In this document: positions 19,950-29,681 of the stretch, in pieces
How the letters are laid out: each line of letters starts with the position of its first letter
Numbering within the stretch: the first letter of the stretch is position 1
Assembly (NCBI RefSeq): GCF_013911755.1
Contig: NZ_JACESP010000011.1
Location: 1 to 64,000 of the forward strand
Direction: 5' to 3'
Length of the DNA stretch: 64,000 nucleotides
Origin: Sphingosinicella sp.
GTDB lineage: Bacteria; Pseudomonadota; Alphaproteobacteria; Sphingomonadales; Sphingomonadaceae
Program-made: the position numbers and the translations under genes
Notes under the pieces: model-generated
What the model was told of the DNA's origin: nothing
The model's input: the letters and a program-made list of their open reading frames with translations, nothing else
Database searches by the model: none

Positions 19950-21101
19950 ATGATCCGCACCTTCACCACGCTCGCGCTCGTTTCGGCCGCCGCCCTCGCC
20001 GCGTGCGGCGCGAACGGCAGCAGCGCCGGTAACGCCGTCGAAGCCGACGCTCCTGAAGCCGCGTCGAAAGGCGAACCCTTCGCGAAGGCGGAAATGGGCA
20101 AGTTCGCCGAGCCTTGGGCGATGGCCTTCCTCCCCGATGGCCGCATCCTCGTCACCGAAAAGAGGGGCGTGCTGAAGCTCGTCCGCCCTGGCGGCGATAC
20201 GGTTGAAATCGCGGGCGCGCCCAAGGTCGATTACGGCGGGCAGGGCGGCCTCGGCGACGTCGCGCTGCACCCGGATTTCGCAAACACCGGCTACATCTAT
20301 CTGAGCTACGCCGAAGCCGGAGACGGCAACACGCGCGGCGCGGCCGTGGCGCGCGGCAAGCTGGTGCTGGAGGGTGCGCCCCGGATCGAAGGCCTGCAGG
20401 TGATCTGGCGGCAGGAACCCAAGGTCACGGGACGCGGCCACTACGGCCACCGAATCGCCTTCGGTCCCGATGGCATGATGTACGTGTCGAGCGGCGAGCG
20501 GCAGAAGTTCGATCCCGCGCAGGATCTGAACGCCAACCTCGGCAAGATCGTCCGCCTCTCCGACACGGGCATGATCCCGTCGGACAATCCGTTTTACGAT
20601 CAGGGCCGCGTCAAGGCGCAGGTGTGGGCCTACGGCATCCGCAATCCGCTCGGCATCGATTTCGACAGCGAAGGGCGCCTGTGGGAAATGGAAATGGGTC
20701 CGGCCGGGGGCGACGAATTGAACCTGATCCGGAAAGGCGTGAACTACGGCTACCCGAAGGTTTCCAACGGCGACCATTATGACGGCACGCCGATCCCCGA
20801 TCACAAGCCCGGCGACGGCTTCGAACCGCCCAAGGTGTTCTGGAACCCCGTGATCTCGCCCTCAAGCTTGCTCATCTACAAGGGCGACCTGTTCGCCGAT
20901 TGGAAAGGCGATGCCTTCATCGGCGCGCTTTCCGGCGAGGCACTGATTCGCGTCGACCTTGACGGCGAAACCGCGACCAAGGCGGACGAGTGGCCCATGG
21001 ACGCCCGCATCCGCGCCGTCGAGCAAGGCCCGGACGGCGCGATCTGGCTGCTCGAGGACGGTAGCAACGGCCGCCTGTTGAAGCTCACGCCCGCGTCTTG
21101 A
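19950..21101 (+). CDS. PQQ-dependent sugar dehydrogenase-like lipoprotein (Gdh-B/Hhip type)
   Basis: Six-bladed beta-propeller aldose-dehydrogenase-like protein. From the ATG at 19950 there is a lipoprotein signal (MIRTFTTLALVSAAALAACGANG, lipobox LAAC, Cys about residue 20). Family motifs follow: LEPWAM-like FAEPWAMAFLPDGRILVTEK, GGQGGLGDVALHPDF, the catalytic-His region GRGHYGHRIAFGPDGMMYVSSGE, and VWAYGIRNPLGIDFD. 383 residues is typical of YliI-type soluble or lipid-anchored sugar dehydrogenases using PQQ. It stands alone, converging with the crotonase gene with three bases between stops. The donor sugar and electron acceptor are unknown. Confidence 0.88.
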   Translation: MIRTFTTLALVSAAALAACGANGSSAGNAVEADAPEAASKGEPFAKAEMGKFAEPWAMAFLPDGRILVTEKRGVLKLVRPGGDTVEIAGAPKVDYGGQGGLGDVALHPDFANTGYIYLSYAEAGDGNTRGAAVARGKLVLEGAPRIEGLQVIWRQEPKVTGRGHYGHRIAFGPDGMMYVSSGERQKFDPAQDLNANLGKIVRLSDTGMIPSDNPFYDQGRVKAQVWAYGIRNPLGIDFDSEGRLWEMEMGPAGGDELNLIRKGVNYGYPKVSNGDHYDGTPIPDHKPGDGFEPPKVFWNPVISPSSLLIYKGDLFADWKGDAFIGALSGEALIRVDLDGETATKADEWPMDARIRAVEQGPDGAIWLLEDGSNGRLLKLTPAS

Positions 21102-21104
21102 GCC

Positions 21105-21902
21105 TCAGGAATCGGTCCAGACCGGATCGCGCTTCGCGATGAAGGCGCCGATGCCCTCGCAGGCGTCGGCCGCCATCATGTTTTCCGCCATCACGGTGCC
21201 GGCATAAGCGTAAGCTTCGGCGAGCGGCATCTCGCGCTGCGCGTAGAAGGCGCGCTTGCCGATGCCGACCGTCAGCTGCGATCGCCCCGCGATCTGCGCC
21301 GCCAGCGCCATCGTCTCGGCCGTGAGCGCTGCATCCTCAACCACGCGGTTGACGAGGCCGATCTCGGCGGCGCGCGGCGCATCGATCAGATCGCCCGTCA
21401 GCAGCATTTCCATCGCGTGCTTCGCCGAAAGGTTGCGCGTCAACGCCACCATCGGTGTCGAGCAGAACAGCCCGATCCGCACCCCCGGCGTCGCGAACCG
21501 CGCGGCCTTGCCCGCCACGGCAAGGTCGCAGCTCGCAACGAGCTGGCACCCGGCCGCCGTCGCGACGCCCGCGACCTCGGCAATCACCGGGCAGCGGTGG
21601 TTCACGATTTCCTGCATCAGCCGTCCGCACGCTTCGAACAGCCGAATGAACGCGCCGCGCCCGCCGTCCTCCGCGGTGCGCGCGGCGTCCATTTCCTTGA
21701 GGTCGTGCCCGGCGGAAAACACATGCCCCGCCGCCGCGATCACGATGACCCGCACGTCGCGGTCCACATCCGCCGCGCGGAGGGCCGCGCGAAGCGACTC
21801 GATCATGGCAAAGGACAGGCTGTTGCGGCTCTCGGGCGCATTGAGGGTGAGGCGAAGAACGCCGCCGTTCAGCGCAGAAATTACACGGGTATCGTTTGTC
21901 AT
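21105..21902 (-). CDS. ECHDC3-like crotonase-fold protein lacking both catalytic glutamates
   Basis: A 265-residue member of the enoyl-CoA hydratase/isomerase superfamily. The CoA-binding and oxyanion-hole segments are visible (GHVFSAGHDLKEMD and VATAAGCQLVASCDLAVA). The two glutamates of true enoyl-CoA hydratases are replaced by Gln120 and Gly140 (RFATPGVRIGLFC). The ending FIAKRDPVW and the GLFCSTP block resemble the ECHDC3 subgroup, whose reaction is unclear. Hydratase activity is therefore doubtful. It starts just before the large inverted repeat and is transcribed from the trmB side. Confidence 0.85.
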   Translation of the reverse strand: MTNDTRVISALNGGVLRLTLNAPESRNSLSFAMIESLRAALRAADVDRDVRVIVIAAAGHVFSAGHDLKEMDAARTAEDGGRGAFIRLFEACGRLMQEIVNHRCPVIAEVAGVATAAGCQLVASCDLAVAGKAARFATPGVRIGLFCSTPMVALTRNLSAKHAMEMLLTGDLIDAPRAAEIGLVNRVVEDAALTAETMALAAQIAGRSQLTVGIGKRAFYAQREMPLAEAYAYAGTVMAENMMAADACEGIGAFIAKRDPVWTDS

Positions 21903-21905
21903 GTC

Positions 21906-21985
21906 GTGCGTCCCTCGACTTCGCTCGGGATGAAAACCGTCTACACTCCCACGTCCATCATCCCGAGCGAAGTCGAGGGACGCAC
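21906..21985. repeat. Large perfect inverted repeat, REP/RAYT-like element
   Basis: Two 28-base arms in perfect inverted orientation (21906-21933 and 21958-21985), each with the core CCCTCGACTTCGCTCGGGAT, separated by a 24-base loop. The core is a word I recognise as recurrent in sphingomonad intergenic spaces. Here it fills most of the gap between the crotonase gene and trmB. As RNA it would make a very stable hairpin. Confidence 0.88.
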
Positions 21986-21995
21986 CACGCCAGCC

Positions 21996-22676
21996 CTATC
22001 GCCGCAAATACCGAAAGTACCAGATCGGCCGCCCCTCGCCCGCCGCCCATTCGCCGTAGCGCGTCGGCGGCCAGTCGTCGGGTCGAGTCTCCCAGTCGGA
22101 GGGATGTTCCGCAAGCCATTCAAAGTCCGCGCGGCGCGCCATCTGCATCACCGCCCATCGCATGTAGACGGGATGATCGGTGGCAAGCCGGAACTCGCCG
22201 CCCGGCTTCAGCTTGGCGGCGATCAGGTCGAGCGGCCCCGGATTGACGAAACGCCGCTTCGCGTGCCGCGCTTTCGGCCACGGATCGGGGTGAAGCAAAT
22301 AGACGCGCTCCAGCGCGGCATCCGGCAGACGCTCCAGCACATTCAGCGCGTCGCCGTCGTGCACGCGCACGTTCGTCAGCCCCTCGTCCTCGATATGACC
22401 GAGCAGCCCGGTCACGCCGTTCAGGAACGGCTCGCAGCCGATGAAGCCCGTTTCCGGTCGTGCGCTGGCGTGGGCAACGAGGTGCTCGCCCTTGCCGAAC
22501 CCGATCTCCAGCTCCAGCGGGCACGCCTTGCCGAACAACCGCGCCGCATCCAGCGGGCCCTCTTTGGGCACCGCCACAGTGGGCAGCAATTCCTCGACAA
22601 GCCGCTGCGCCCGGTTACGCAGCGCAAACGCCTGTCGCCTTCCGTAAAGTCGGCGGATGGTGGTCGGATCAGACAT
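21996..22676 (-). CDS. trmB: tRNA (guanine-N7-)-methyltransferase
   Basis: Methylates G46 in the variable loop of tRNAs using SAM. The chosen ATG gives MSDPTTIRRLYGRRQAFALR, the usual start; a longer frame would add 36 unrelated residues. Motifs are ELEIGFGKGEHLVAHA (SAM loop), FIGCEPFLNGV and the catalytic/tRNA-binding YLLHPDPWPKARHAKRRFV. The end WYFRYLRR is normal and the length of 226 fits. Confidence 0.96.
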   Translation of the reverse strand: MSDPTTIRRLYGRRQAFALRNRAQRLVEELLPTVAVPKEGPLDAARLFGKACPLELEIGFGKGEHLVAHASARPETGFIGCEPFLNGVTGLLGHIEDEGLTNVRVHDGDALNVLERLPDAALERVYLLHPDPWPKARHAKRRFVNPGPLDLIAAKLKPGGEFRLATDHPVYMRWAVMQMARRADFEWLAEHPSDWETRPDDWPPTRYGEWAAGEGRPIWYFRYLRR

Positions 22677-22835
22677 CAAAACTCGCTGGTCGATTATAGA
22701 AGATAGGTCGGAATCCGGGTCAGGCCGAGCCGAAAAGGATGACTTTCGAGAACCGGCGCGCAGCGGACAAGGGTCCGTGAGCACCGGAAGCGCAGAAAGT
22801 CGTGCTTTGCAGGCCGGCCTGGCCCGGATTGCGGC

Positions 22836-23324
22836 CTATCTTGGGCGGCAGGCCTTGCCTTCATACTGATGCCGATGCAACCGGTATTCCTTGCCGTTCC
22901 AGCGCTCGACCGGGAAGCAGAAGCCGGGGCCGCCGATCTCGATGTCGGGCCAGCCGCCCGCGCCCTTCGTGGTCAGCAGGTTCGGAATGCCGGGCCCGCC
23001 GGTGATCCGTTTCCATCCGCCCGCCGCCTGCTTGCTGACGACCGAATAGCCCATGCCCGTGTTGCCGAAGCAAAAGCTGCTGCCTTCGGAGATGACGGCT
23101 TCGGGCTGGCCGTCGCCGTTCAGATCGCGCACCAGGTCGATCGCGCCGGGCGTATAGGCCGCCGTGCCGGGATCGCCGCAGCCTTCCCAGCGATTCCCCT
23201 TCTTGGCAAACCCCGCAGCCTTGAACGCCGCCGCCGTATCGGCGGGCGAAAGCTTCATATCCGCCGCCAGCGCCATGGATGCCGAAAACGCCAACGCACA
23301 TACGCCAAGACAGAGAACACGCAT
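22836..23324 (-). CDS. Secreted protein with an integrin/FG-GAP-like repeat motif, function unknown
   Basis: A 162-residue exported protein with the signal peptide MRVLCLGVCALAFSASMALAA. The mature part holds DLVRDLNGDGQPEAVISEGS, a calcium-type DxNGDGxxD/E repeat seen in FG-GAP/VCBS beta-propellers, and several cysteines (WEGCGD, FCFGN, GFCFPV, KACRPR). I do not recognise the family beyond this. It lies between trmB and purH, with its start about 70 bases from the purH end. Confidence 0.72.
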   Translation of the reverse strand: MRVLCLGVCALAFSASMALAADMKLSPADTAAAFKAAGFAKKGNRWEGCGDPGTAAYTPGAIDLVRDLNGDGQPEAVISEGSSFCFGNTGMGYSVVSKQAAGGWKRITGGPGIPNLLTTKGAGGWPDIEIGGPGFCFPVERWNGKEYRLHRHQYEGKACRPR

Positions 23325-23393
23325 GGCTTCCTCCCTCGCCCTGTTGGAAGCGCGGAGCCTACGCCTTTCAAAGCGAAAGCGGAACGATTCGTC

Positions 23394-24986
23394 CTAATGC
23401 CGGAAGTGCCGCATCCCGGTAAACGCCATCGCGAGGCCCTTTTCGTTCGCCGCCGCGATCACCTCGTCGTCGCGGATCGATCCGCCCGGCTGGATCACCG
23501 CCGTCGCGCCCGCGTCCGCCGCTGCGAGGAGCCCGTCCGCGAACGGGAAGAACGCATCGGAGGCCACGGCCGAACCCATCGTCTTGGGCTGCGACCATCC
23601 CGCCGTCTCGGCAGCGTCGCGCGCCTTCCAGGCGGCGATGCGGGCCGAATCGAGCCGGCTCATCTGCCCCGCGCCGATACCCGCGGTCGCGCCGTCCTTG
23701 GCGTAAACGATGGCGTTCGACTTCACATGCTTCGCGACGCGCCATGCGAACAGCATGTCGGCAAGCTCCTGCGCAGTCGGCTGCCGCGCGGTGACGATCT
23801 TCATATCCGCCTCGGTGATCGCGCCATTGTCGCGCGATTGCAGCAGATAGCCGCCTGCGATGGTCTTCAGCGCAAGACCGCCGCGCGCCGGGTCCGGCAG
23901 CGCGGTGAGCAGCAGACGCAGGTTCTTCTTCTTCGCGAAGATCGCAAGCGCAGCCTCATCGGCGTCGGGCGCCACGACAACCTCGGTGAAGATACCCGTG
24001 ATCGCCTCCGCCGCCGCCGCATCGAGCGGACGATTCACCGCGATGATGCCGCCGAACGCCGAGATCGGATCGCACGCAAGCGCTGCGCCGTAGGCCTCGG
24101 CAAGGCTCGCGCCCGTCGCCACGCCGCAGGGGTTCGCGTGCTTGATGATCGCGACCGCCGGACCGGCGTCCTTGAACTCGGCGATGAGTTCGAGCGCGCC
24201 GTCGGCGTCGTTCAGGTTGTTGTAGCTGAGTTCCTTGCCCTGCACCTGCCGGGCCTGTCCGATGCCCTTGGTGTGCGGCCCGCGCGGCGCATAGAACGCC
24301 GCCTTCTGGTGCGGGTTCTCGCCGTAGCGCAGCTCGCCGCCGCGCGTCATCGCGACCGTCAACGTGTCGGGGAACAGAACGCCCTGATCGCCGAATGCGA
24401 ACCAGGAGGAAATCGCACTGTCGTAGGCCGCCGTCGCCGCGAACGCCTTGGCGGAGAGACGCTTGCGAAGCGCAAGATCAGTCGCCCCGTCATTGGCGTC
24501 GAGCGCCGCGATGAACTCGCCGTAATCGGCGGGGTCGGTGAGGATCGCGACAAAGCCGTGGTTCTTTGCCGCCGAGCGCACCATCGAAGGCCCGCCGATA
24601 TCGATATTCTCGATGATCTCCTCTCGGCCCGCGCCCTTCGCCACCGTCGCCTCGAACGGGTAGAGGTTCACCACCACCACATCGATCGGCGTAATGTCGT
24701 GGTCGCGCATCGCGGCGGCGTGCTCGGGATGGTCGCGCAGCGCCAACAACCCGCCGTGCACCTTCGGGTGCAGCGTCTTCACGCGCCCGTCCATCATCTC
24801 GGGGAAGCCGGTGTGTTCCGACACGTCCTTCACGTCGAGTCCCGCGTCGCGCAGCGCCTTCGCCGTGCCGCCGGTGGAGAGCAGCTCCACGCCCCGCGCG
24901 GCGAGCGCCTTGGCGAGGTCGACCACGCCCGTCTTGTCCGAAACCGAAATCAGTGCCCGGGTGACCTTCACCGGCATCTCGCTCAT
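23394..24986 (-). CDS. purH: Bifunctional AICAR formyltransferase/IMP cyclohydrolase
   Basis: Catalyses the last two steps of IMP synthesis. The N-terminal MGS-like cyclohydrolase domain shows [30 protein letters not shown] and [13 protein letters not shown]. The C-terminal formyltransferase shows [12 protein letters not shown], the catalytic region [13 protein letters not shown] and [11 protein letters not shown]. At 530 residues it is normal. ATGs at 24992 and 24986 are possible; AGGA lies seven bases before 24986, which is chosen. It is the last gene of the htpX-rsmB-rpe-heparinase-purH run. Confidence 0.97.
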   Translation of the reverse strand: MSEMPVKVTRALISVSDKTGVVDLAKALAARGVELLSTGGTAKALRDAGLDVKDVSEHTGFPEMMDGRVKTLHPKVHGGLLALRDHPEHAAAMRDHDITPIDVVVVNLYPFEATVAKGAGREEIIENIDIGGPSMVRSAAKNHGFVAILTDPADYGEFIAALDANDGATDLALRKRLSAKAFAATAAYDSAISSWFAFGDQGVLFPDTLTVAMTRGGELRYGENPHQKAAFYAPRGPHTKGIGQARQVQGKELSYNNLNDADGALELIAEFKDAGPAVAIIKHANPCGVATGASLAEAYGAALACDPISAFGGIIAVNRPLDAAAAEAITGIFTEVVVAPDADEAALAIFAKKKNLRLLLTALPDPARGGLALKTIAGGYLLQSRDNGAITEADMKIVTARQPTAQELADMLFAWRVAKHVKSNAIVYAKDGATAGIGAGQMSRLDSARIAAWKARDAAETAGWSQPKTMGSAVASDAFFPFADGLLAAADAGATAVIQPGGSIRDDEVIAAANEKGLAMAFTGMRHFRH

Positions 24987-25002
24987 CGTCATGTCCTGCC
25001 TG

Positions 25003-26724
25003 TTATTTGCTTGCGCGCTTGAACGACCAGTTGATCGTCGCGCCGCCGTCTTCCGTTTCGCCGCTGACGACGATTTGCGCCACGCTGCGATGTTTGCCGC
25101 TTTCGTCGACGAAGATGCTCTCGTCAACCGTCAGGCGGCCGCCGCGCACCTTCATCTGCCACACGCGCCCCGCCGCGAGCTTCACGAGCGCGCCCTTGCC
25201 GTCCGCGGTCGGTGTCGCCTCGACGCCGGGTGCGAGGTGGAAGCGCACGTCGAACGGCAGCGCCTTGCGGCGGCCGAGCAGCCGCGTGACCCGCACGGGT
25301 TCAAGCGCATCCTCGCCGCGGACGTCGCGTCCGTCGGCAGAGAGGAAGATGCGGCGGCGATGCAGAACTCCGAAGCGTTTCGCATAGCCGTCGTGCGTCG
25401 CGTCGAGCCAGCAGCCCTCCTCGCTTTCATGGCGCGTGACCACAACCTCGCCCACGCCCTTGCCGAGCCCGCCGGCGCCAAGTAGCCGCGTTGAATTCGT
25501 GTCGTTCACGATCAGCGTCGAATGCGCCGCCGTCGTGCGCAGCAGCCCGGCAAGCGCGTCCGGCAGCGCCGTCGCCGCGCCGTCCCCGCCGCCGCAATTG
25601 ATGATCATGCGCGCGTCGCCATCCGACATTTCGAAGGCGAGCGTTCCTGCGTGCGCGCCGCTACCCGCATCCTTGGCGGGCGGCGGACCGGCATCGACGA
25701 CGATCACGGTCTTGCCCGCGTCCATGCGCTGAAAACCCGACGCCGCACCGTTCCGCGTCGGCCGCACGTTGCCGCCCACGAGCGCGAGCGCCTTCGCGAT
25801 CCGTTCGGGGGCGCAGATGTTACCACCATGAATCGCGGCAAGCCGCCCGTCGCCAAGCAGGAGCCCTTTCGCACCCGAGGCCAGCGTCTCGATCGCCTCG
25901 GCGACAACTTCGGATACTTCGGTCTTGCGCGCTTCATAAAAGGCCCGGAGCGTCAGCAGCCGCTCCAAGAGCGCCAGCGCATCCGAAGGCCGGCGGCTGG
26001 CAACGCCGCCGCCCGGAAGCAGCACGTCTTCGAGCGCCTTCCGCAGCGCGTTCTCGGCGCGCACGGTCCGCGCCGCCCCCTCGGGCAGGATCAGCCCCGC
26101 CGCGAGCAGGCCCGCGGCCGCCTCCACGCGCGGCATCCCCTCCGGTATCTTTTCGCACGCCCGGTCCACGTGCCGCGCGGCACGCGCGAGATGGTTGAGC
26201 ACGAGGCTGCGATAGATGGGCTCACTGCGTGAAAGGATGTAGGGCGCATAGAGCGGCCAGAACATCAGCCGCCGCCCGGCAAGATCGGCACGCCACGCCA
26301 GCTCGTCATACTCGCGGTAGCTCGCAAGCCACGCCTCGACGACGAGTTCGGCGACGATCGCGCCCTTCTTCCGGTCGCTCGCCGCCGCGAGATCACGCAG
26401 CCATTCGAAGCCATGCACCCACTCGCGCCACGCGAGCGGCGCGCGCGTCGTCGCGAAATTGAGCGTGCGAATGGCTTCCGTATGCCCGCCGAAGCTCAGC
26501 TTGCCCGCCGCGATCTCGCGCCCCGCCGCGACATCGCCCACGATCGGGTCCGCCGTCACGGCGAGCAGTTTCAGCGGCGGCCGCCCGCGCAGCTTGCGGT
26601 TGTGGAGCGGCGTCGCATAGCCGATGCGGGCGAGCTTTTCGGAAAGCCGCGCGCCGAGCGTCCGCGCGGCGCCGCGTCCACGCGTCAGGCGCTGGCCATC
26701 ATCCCTGCCGCCTGCATCGCTCAC
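25003..26724 (-). CDS. Heparinase II/III family protein
   Basis: A 573-residue protein with an N-terminal alpha/alpha toroid (YSR-rich helices such as [22 protein letters not shown] and [22 protein letters not shown]-like blocks) and a C-terminal beta-sheet domain. The C-terminal region carries [35 protein letters not shown] and [20 protein letters not shown], typical of the heparinase II/III C-terminal fold. No signal peptide is visible, so a cytosolic site is likely. Polysaccharide-lyase activity is a family property; the substrate is unknown. The start overlaps the rpe stop (ATGA). Confidence 0.87.
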   Translation of the reverse strand: MSDAGGRDDGQRLTRGRGAARTLGARLSEKLARIGYATPLHNRKLRGRPPLKLLAVTADPIVGDVAAGREIAAGKLSFGGHTEAIRTLNFATTRAPLAWREWVHGFEWLRDLAAASDRKKGAIVAELVVEAWLASYREYDELAWRADLAGRRLMFWPLYAPYILSRSEPIYRSLVLNHLARAARHVDRACEKIPEGMPRVEAAAGLLAAGLILPEGAARTVRAENALRKALEDVLLPGGGVASRRPSDALALLERLLTLRAFYEARKTEVSEVVAEAIETLASGAKGLLLGDGRLAAIHGGNICAPERIAKALALVGGNVRPTRNGAASGFQRMDAGKTVIVVDAGPPPAKDAGSGAHAGTLAFEMSDGDARMIINCGGGDGAATALPDALAGLLRTTAAHSTLIVNDTNSTRLLGAGGLGKGVGEVVVTRHESEEGCWLDATHDGYAKRFGVLHRRRIFLSADGRDVRGEDALEPVRVTRLLGRRKALPFDVRFHLAPGVEATPTADGKGALVKLAAGRVWQMKVRGGRLTVDESIFVDESGKHRSVAQIVVSGETEDGGATINWSFKRASK

Positions 26725-27392
26725 GCCGGGCCGCCTCCCCTGAGGCGCGCGATGTTTGCCCCGTAGGCATCGGGCCCGCCCCGGAACGTCGCCGTGCCCG
26801 CGACAAGCACGTCCGCACCCGCCGCAATCGCACGCGGCGCGGTCGCCATGTCGATGCCGCCGTCGACCTCCAGGTCGATCGTCTTGCCGGTGGCGTCGAT
26901 CAGCTTCCGGATCGCCTCGATCTTGCGAAGCTGGCTGTCGATGAACGACTGCCCGCCGAAGCCGGGGTTCACGCTCATCACGAGCACGAGGTCGAGGTCT
27001 TCGATCACATAATCGAGCACCGAAAGCGGCGTCGCCGGATTGAGCACGACGCCCGCCTTCTTGCCGAGCGCGCGGATCGTTTGGACGGTGCGGTGCAGGT
27101 GCGGCCCCGATTCGGGATGCACCGAAAGAATATCCGCGCCCGCCGCCGCAAAGGCTTCGAGGTAAAGGTCGACCGGCGCGATCATCAGATGCACGTCGAA
27201 AGGTTTCGCCGTGTGCGGCCGCAGCGCCTTCACCACAGCGGGCCCGATCGTGATGTTGGGCACGAAATGCCCGTCCATCACGTCGACATGAATATAGTCC
27301 GCGCCTGCCGCATCGATGCGCCGCACTTCGGCGCCGAGGTCGGCAAAATCAGCGGAGAGGATGGAGGGCGCGATACGGACGGATTGCTGCAT
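26721..27392 (-). CDS. rpe: Ribulose-phosphate 3-epimerase
   Basis: Interconverts ribulose 5-phosphate and xylulose 5-phosphate in the pentose phosphate pathway. The start chosen gives [20 protein letters not shown]. Other motifs are [17 protein letters not shown], the second-sphere [20 protein letters not shown] and [16 protein letters not shown] 223-residue TIM barrel, typical. It overlaps the heparinase-like gene and lies 44 bases after rsmB. Confidence 0.97.
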   Translation of the reverse strand: MQQSVRIAPSILSADFADLGAEVRRIDAAGADYIHVDVMDGHFVPNITIGPAVVKALRPHTAKPFDVHLMIAPVDLYLEAFAAAGADILSVHPESGPHLHRTVQTIRALGKKAGVVLNPATPLSVLDYVIEDLDLVLVMSVNPGFGGQSFIDSQLRKIEAIRKLIDATGKTIDLEVDGGIDMATAPRAIAAGADVLVAGTATFRGGPDAYGANIARLRGGGPA

Positions 27393-27436
27393 GTGACCGG
27401 CTTTAACATCCCGTGCCGGGAGGTCAAATTCGCGGC

Positions 27437-28702
27437 TCAAACCCGTGCGATGCGCGCCATGAAAAACCCGTCGAGGCCTCCGTCTGCGGCAAGCTGGCCG
27501 GGCAGCGTGCGCACGAAACCCTCGGAATTCGGCGCGATTCCAGCAGGGAGTTCATCCCCTGCCACCGGAACCACGCGCGCCCACGGCGTTCGCGACAGGA
27601 ACGCCTGAACCTGCGACTCGCCTTCATCGCGTTCCAGCGAGCAGACGCAGTAGAGCATCCGTCCGCCGGGCTTCAGCGTGTCGAACGCATGATCCATCAG
27701 CGCCGCCTGCATCCGCGCGAGTTCGCCGATCTGGCGCGCCGATTTCAGGTGCAGGACGTCCGGGTGCCGACGGAAGATGCCGGTACCCGAACAGGGCGCA
27801 TCAAGCAGCACAGCGTCGAGCGGCGCAGGCGGTTTCCACTTCAAAGCGTCGGCCGCAACCACGTCCGCCGACAGACCCGTCCGCTCAAGATTCTCGCGCA
27901 CCCGCGCAATGCGATTTTCGGAAATGTCGAGCGCGATCACCTGCGCGCCCGCGCTCGCCAGTTGCAGCGTCTTGCCGCCGGGCGCGGCACAAATGTCAGC
28001 GACCGTCTCTCCCGCCTTTGCGCCCAGCAGCCGCGCCGGCAGCGACGCCGCCAGATCCTGCACCCACCAAGCGCCCTCTTCGAATCCGGGCAGCTCTTCG
28101 ATGCGCCCATGCCGCGCCAGCCGGACATGGCCAGGCACCAGCGACGTACCGCCCAGCCGATCCACCCACGCCGCCGTCTCGGCCGCATCGCGCAGCGTCA
28201 GGTCGAGCGGCGGCTCTGTTCCAAGACCCACGGCGGCGGCTGCGACCACATCCTCGCCCCACGACGCGCCCCAGCGCACCGTCCACATGTCGGGCAGGCT
28301 TGGCGGAGACGGCAGCGCGGCACCCTGCTTCAGCAACGTCGAAAGCACGCCGTGCGCGAGCCTGCGCGGCCCGCCTTCGAGCAGCGGCAACGCCGTCGCG
28401 ATCACCGCGTGCGGCGGCGTTTCAAGCAGGATCGTCTGCACGAGCGCCATGCGCAGCACCATCCGCGCGCGCGCATCATCGGGCAGCGGCTTCTTGGTCG
28501 CGCTGTCGATCAACGCATCGAGATCGGGAAGATGCCGCAGCACGCCCGAAACGATGGCGCGCGCGAGGCCGCGATCGGCGGGTGCATCAAGCTTGCGGAA
28601 TGCACGGTCGATGCTGCGGTCAAGCGGCTCGCCGCGCCACAGCACGGCTTGCAGGAGCGCGAGCGCCGCGGCGCGCGCGGGTACACCGGAAATCTGCTCC
28701 AT
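27437..28702 (-). CDS. rsmB: 16S rRNA m5C methyltransferase of the RsmB/Sun family
   Basis: SAM-dependent cytosine-C5 methyltransferase with an N-terminal NusB-like RNA-binding domain (about 1-140, [19 protein letters not shown]). The catalytic domain begins around 235 with [15 protein letters not shown] (motif I). [16 protein letters not shown] (motif IV) carries one catalytic cysteine and [14 protein letters not shown] (motif VI) carries the other. 421 residues fits RsmB (position 967 in E. coli). It starts three bases after htpX ends, in the same operon. Confidence 0.9.
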   Translation of the reverse strand: MEQISGVPARAAALALLQAVLWRGEPLDRSIDRAFRKLDAPADRGLARAIVSGVLRHLPDLDALIDSATKKPLPDDARARMVLRMALVQTILLETPPHAVIATALPLLEGGPRRLAHGVLSTLLKQGAALPSPPSLPDMWTVRWGASWGEDVVAAAAVGLGTEPPLDLTLRDAAETAAWVDRLGGTSLVPGHVRLARHGRIEELPGFEEGAWWVQDLAASLPARLLGAKAGETVADICAAPGGKTLQLASAGAQVIALDISENRIARVRENLERTGLSADVVAADALKWKPPAPLDAVLLDAPCSGTGIFRRHPDVLHLKSARQIGELARMQAALMDHAFDTLKPGGRMLYCVCSLERDEGESQVQAFLSRTPWARVVPVAGDELPAGIAPNSEGFVRTLPGQLAADGGLDGFFMARIARV

Positions 28703-28704
28703 GC

Positions 28705-29619
28705 TCAGCGACGACGCTTGAGCGGATCGAGCGCGCTCACACGGCCGCGCGCGGCGGCTTCGTTGATGCTTTGCGGGCGCGTGCCCTGCCCCATGTCCTG
28801 CGCGATGCGGCTGAGCGCCGCGACGCGGTTTTCAGGGTTCGGGTGCGTCGAAAAAAGATTGTCCATGCCGCCGCCCATCAGCGGCTCAACGATATAGAGC
28901 TGCGCTGCGGCCGGATTCTTCTGCGCATAGGGATTGGGGATGCGTGCGGCACCTGCCGCGAGCTTCTGCAGCGCCGATGCAAGCTTCATCGGCTTGCCGC
29001 TGATTTCGGCGCCCGCGCGGTCCGCGCCGTATTCGCGCGTGCGGCTGATCGCCATCTGCACCAGCATCGCTGCGAGAGGCGCCACGATCACCGCCGCGAT
29101 GATCGCGAGCGGGTTGCGATTGTTGCCGCCCGCGAACAACGCGAAATTGCCGAGCATCGAGATTGCGCCGGCCAGCGTCGCCGTCACCGTCATCAGCAGC
29201 GTGTCGCGGTTCTTCACGTGGCCGAGTTCGTGCGCCATCACCGCCTCGATCTCGTCGCGGTCGAGGATACGCAGCAGGCCCGTGGTTGCCGCCACCGCCG
29301 CGTTCTCCGGGTTGCGGCCCGTCGCGAACGCGTTCGGCGCATCGGTATCGATGATGAACACCTTCGGCATCGGCAGCCCCGCACGCAGCGCGAGGTTTTT
29401 CACCAGGCCGACGAATTCCGGCGCGCTCCGTTCATCCACCTCGCGCGCATTGTGCATCCGCAGCACCATCTTGTCCGCGTTCCAGATCGCGAACAGGTTC
29501 ATGCCGCCGGAAATCAGAAGCGCGATCAATGCGCCGCCGCTGCCGCCGAGCATGTAGCCCAGCCCCATGAACAGCGCCGTCAGCGCCGCCAGCAGCATCA
29601 CCGTCTTCATCTGACCCAT
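28705..29619 (-). CDS. htpX: HtpX membrane zinc metalloprotease
   Basis: Heat-shock-inducible inner-membrane protease (M48) that degrades damaged membrane proteins alongside FtsH. Two N-terminal membrane segments (about 7-47) precede the zinc site H130-E131-x2-H134 in [13 protein letters not shown]; a third ligand should lie in the EYGADRAG block. Two more hydrophobic segments sit around 145-195. The ending [20 protein letters not shown] resembles sphingomonad HtpX. At 304 residues it is normal. An RpoH-type promoter lies just upstream. It heads the htpX-rsmB-rpe-heparinase-purH run. Confidence 0.95.
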   Translation of the reverse strand: MGQMKTVMLLAALTALFMGLGYMLGGSGGALIALLISGGMNLFAIWNADKMVLRMHNAREVDERSAPEFVGLVKNLALRAGLPMPKVFIIDTDAPNAFATGRNPENAAVAATTGLLRILDRDEIEAVMAHELGHVKNRDTLLMTVTATLAGAISMLGNFALFAGGNNRNPLAIIAAVIVAPLAAMLVQMAISRTREYGADRAGAEISGKPMKLASALQKLAAGAARIPNPYAQKNPAAAQLYIVEPLMGGGMDNLFSTHPNPENRVAALSRIAQDMGQGTRPQSINEAAARGRVSALDPLKRRR

Positions 29620-29622
29620 GTC

Positions 29623-29648
29623 ACGCGAGGCTCCTTCAGTCCTCGCGT
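29623..29648 (-). other. Hairpin presenting the htpX Shine-Dalgarno in its loop
   Basis: On the minus strand ACGCGAGG and CCTCGCGT form eight pairs around the ten-base loop ACTGAAGGAG, which holds the ribosome binding site; the stem ends three bases before the ATG. The predicted transcription start near 29645 would trim the outermost pairs, so a role in translation control is only a possibility. Confidence 0.4.
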
Positions 29649-29651
29649 CAC

Positions 29652-29681
29652 ATTATCGGGATGCGCCCGCCCCGCTTCAAG
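29652..29681 (-). promoter_or_regulatory. RpoH (sigma-32) type promoter of htpX
   Basis: Minus-strand CTTGAA (29681-29676) and CCCGATAAT (29660-29652) with 15 bases between them match the heat-shock sigma consensus CTTGAA ... CCCGATnT in sequence and spacing. The -35 box overlaps the stop codon of the upstream SDR gene. This agrees with HtpX being a heat-shock protease. Confidence 0.65.
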
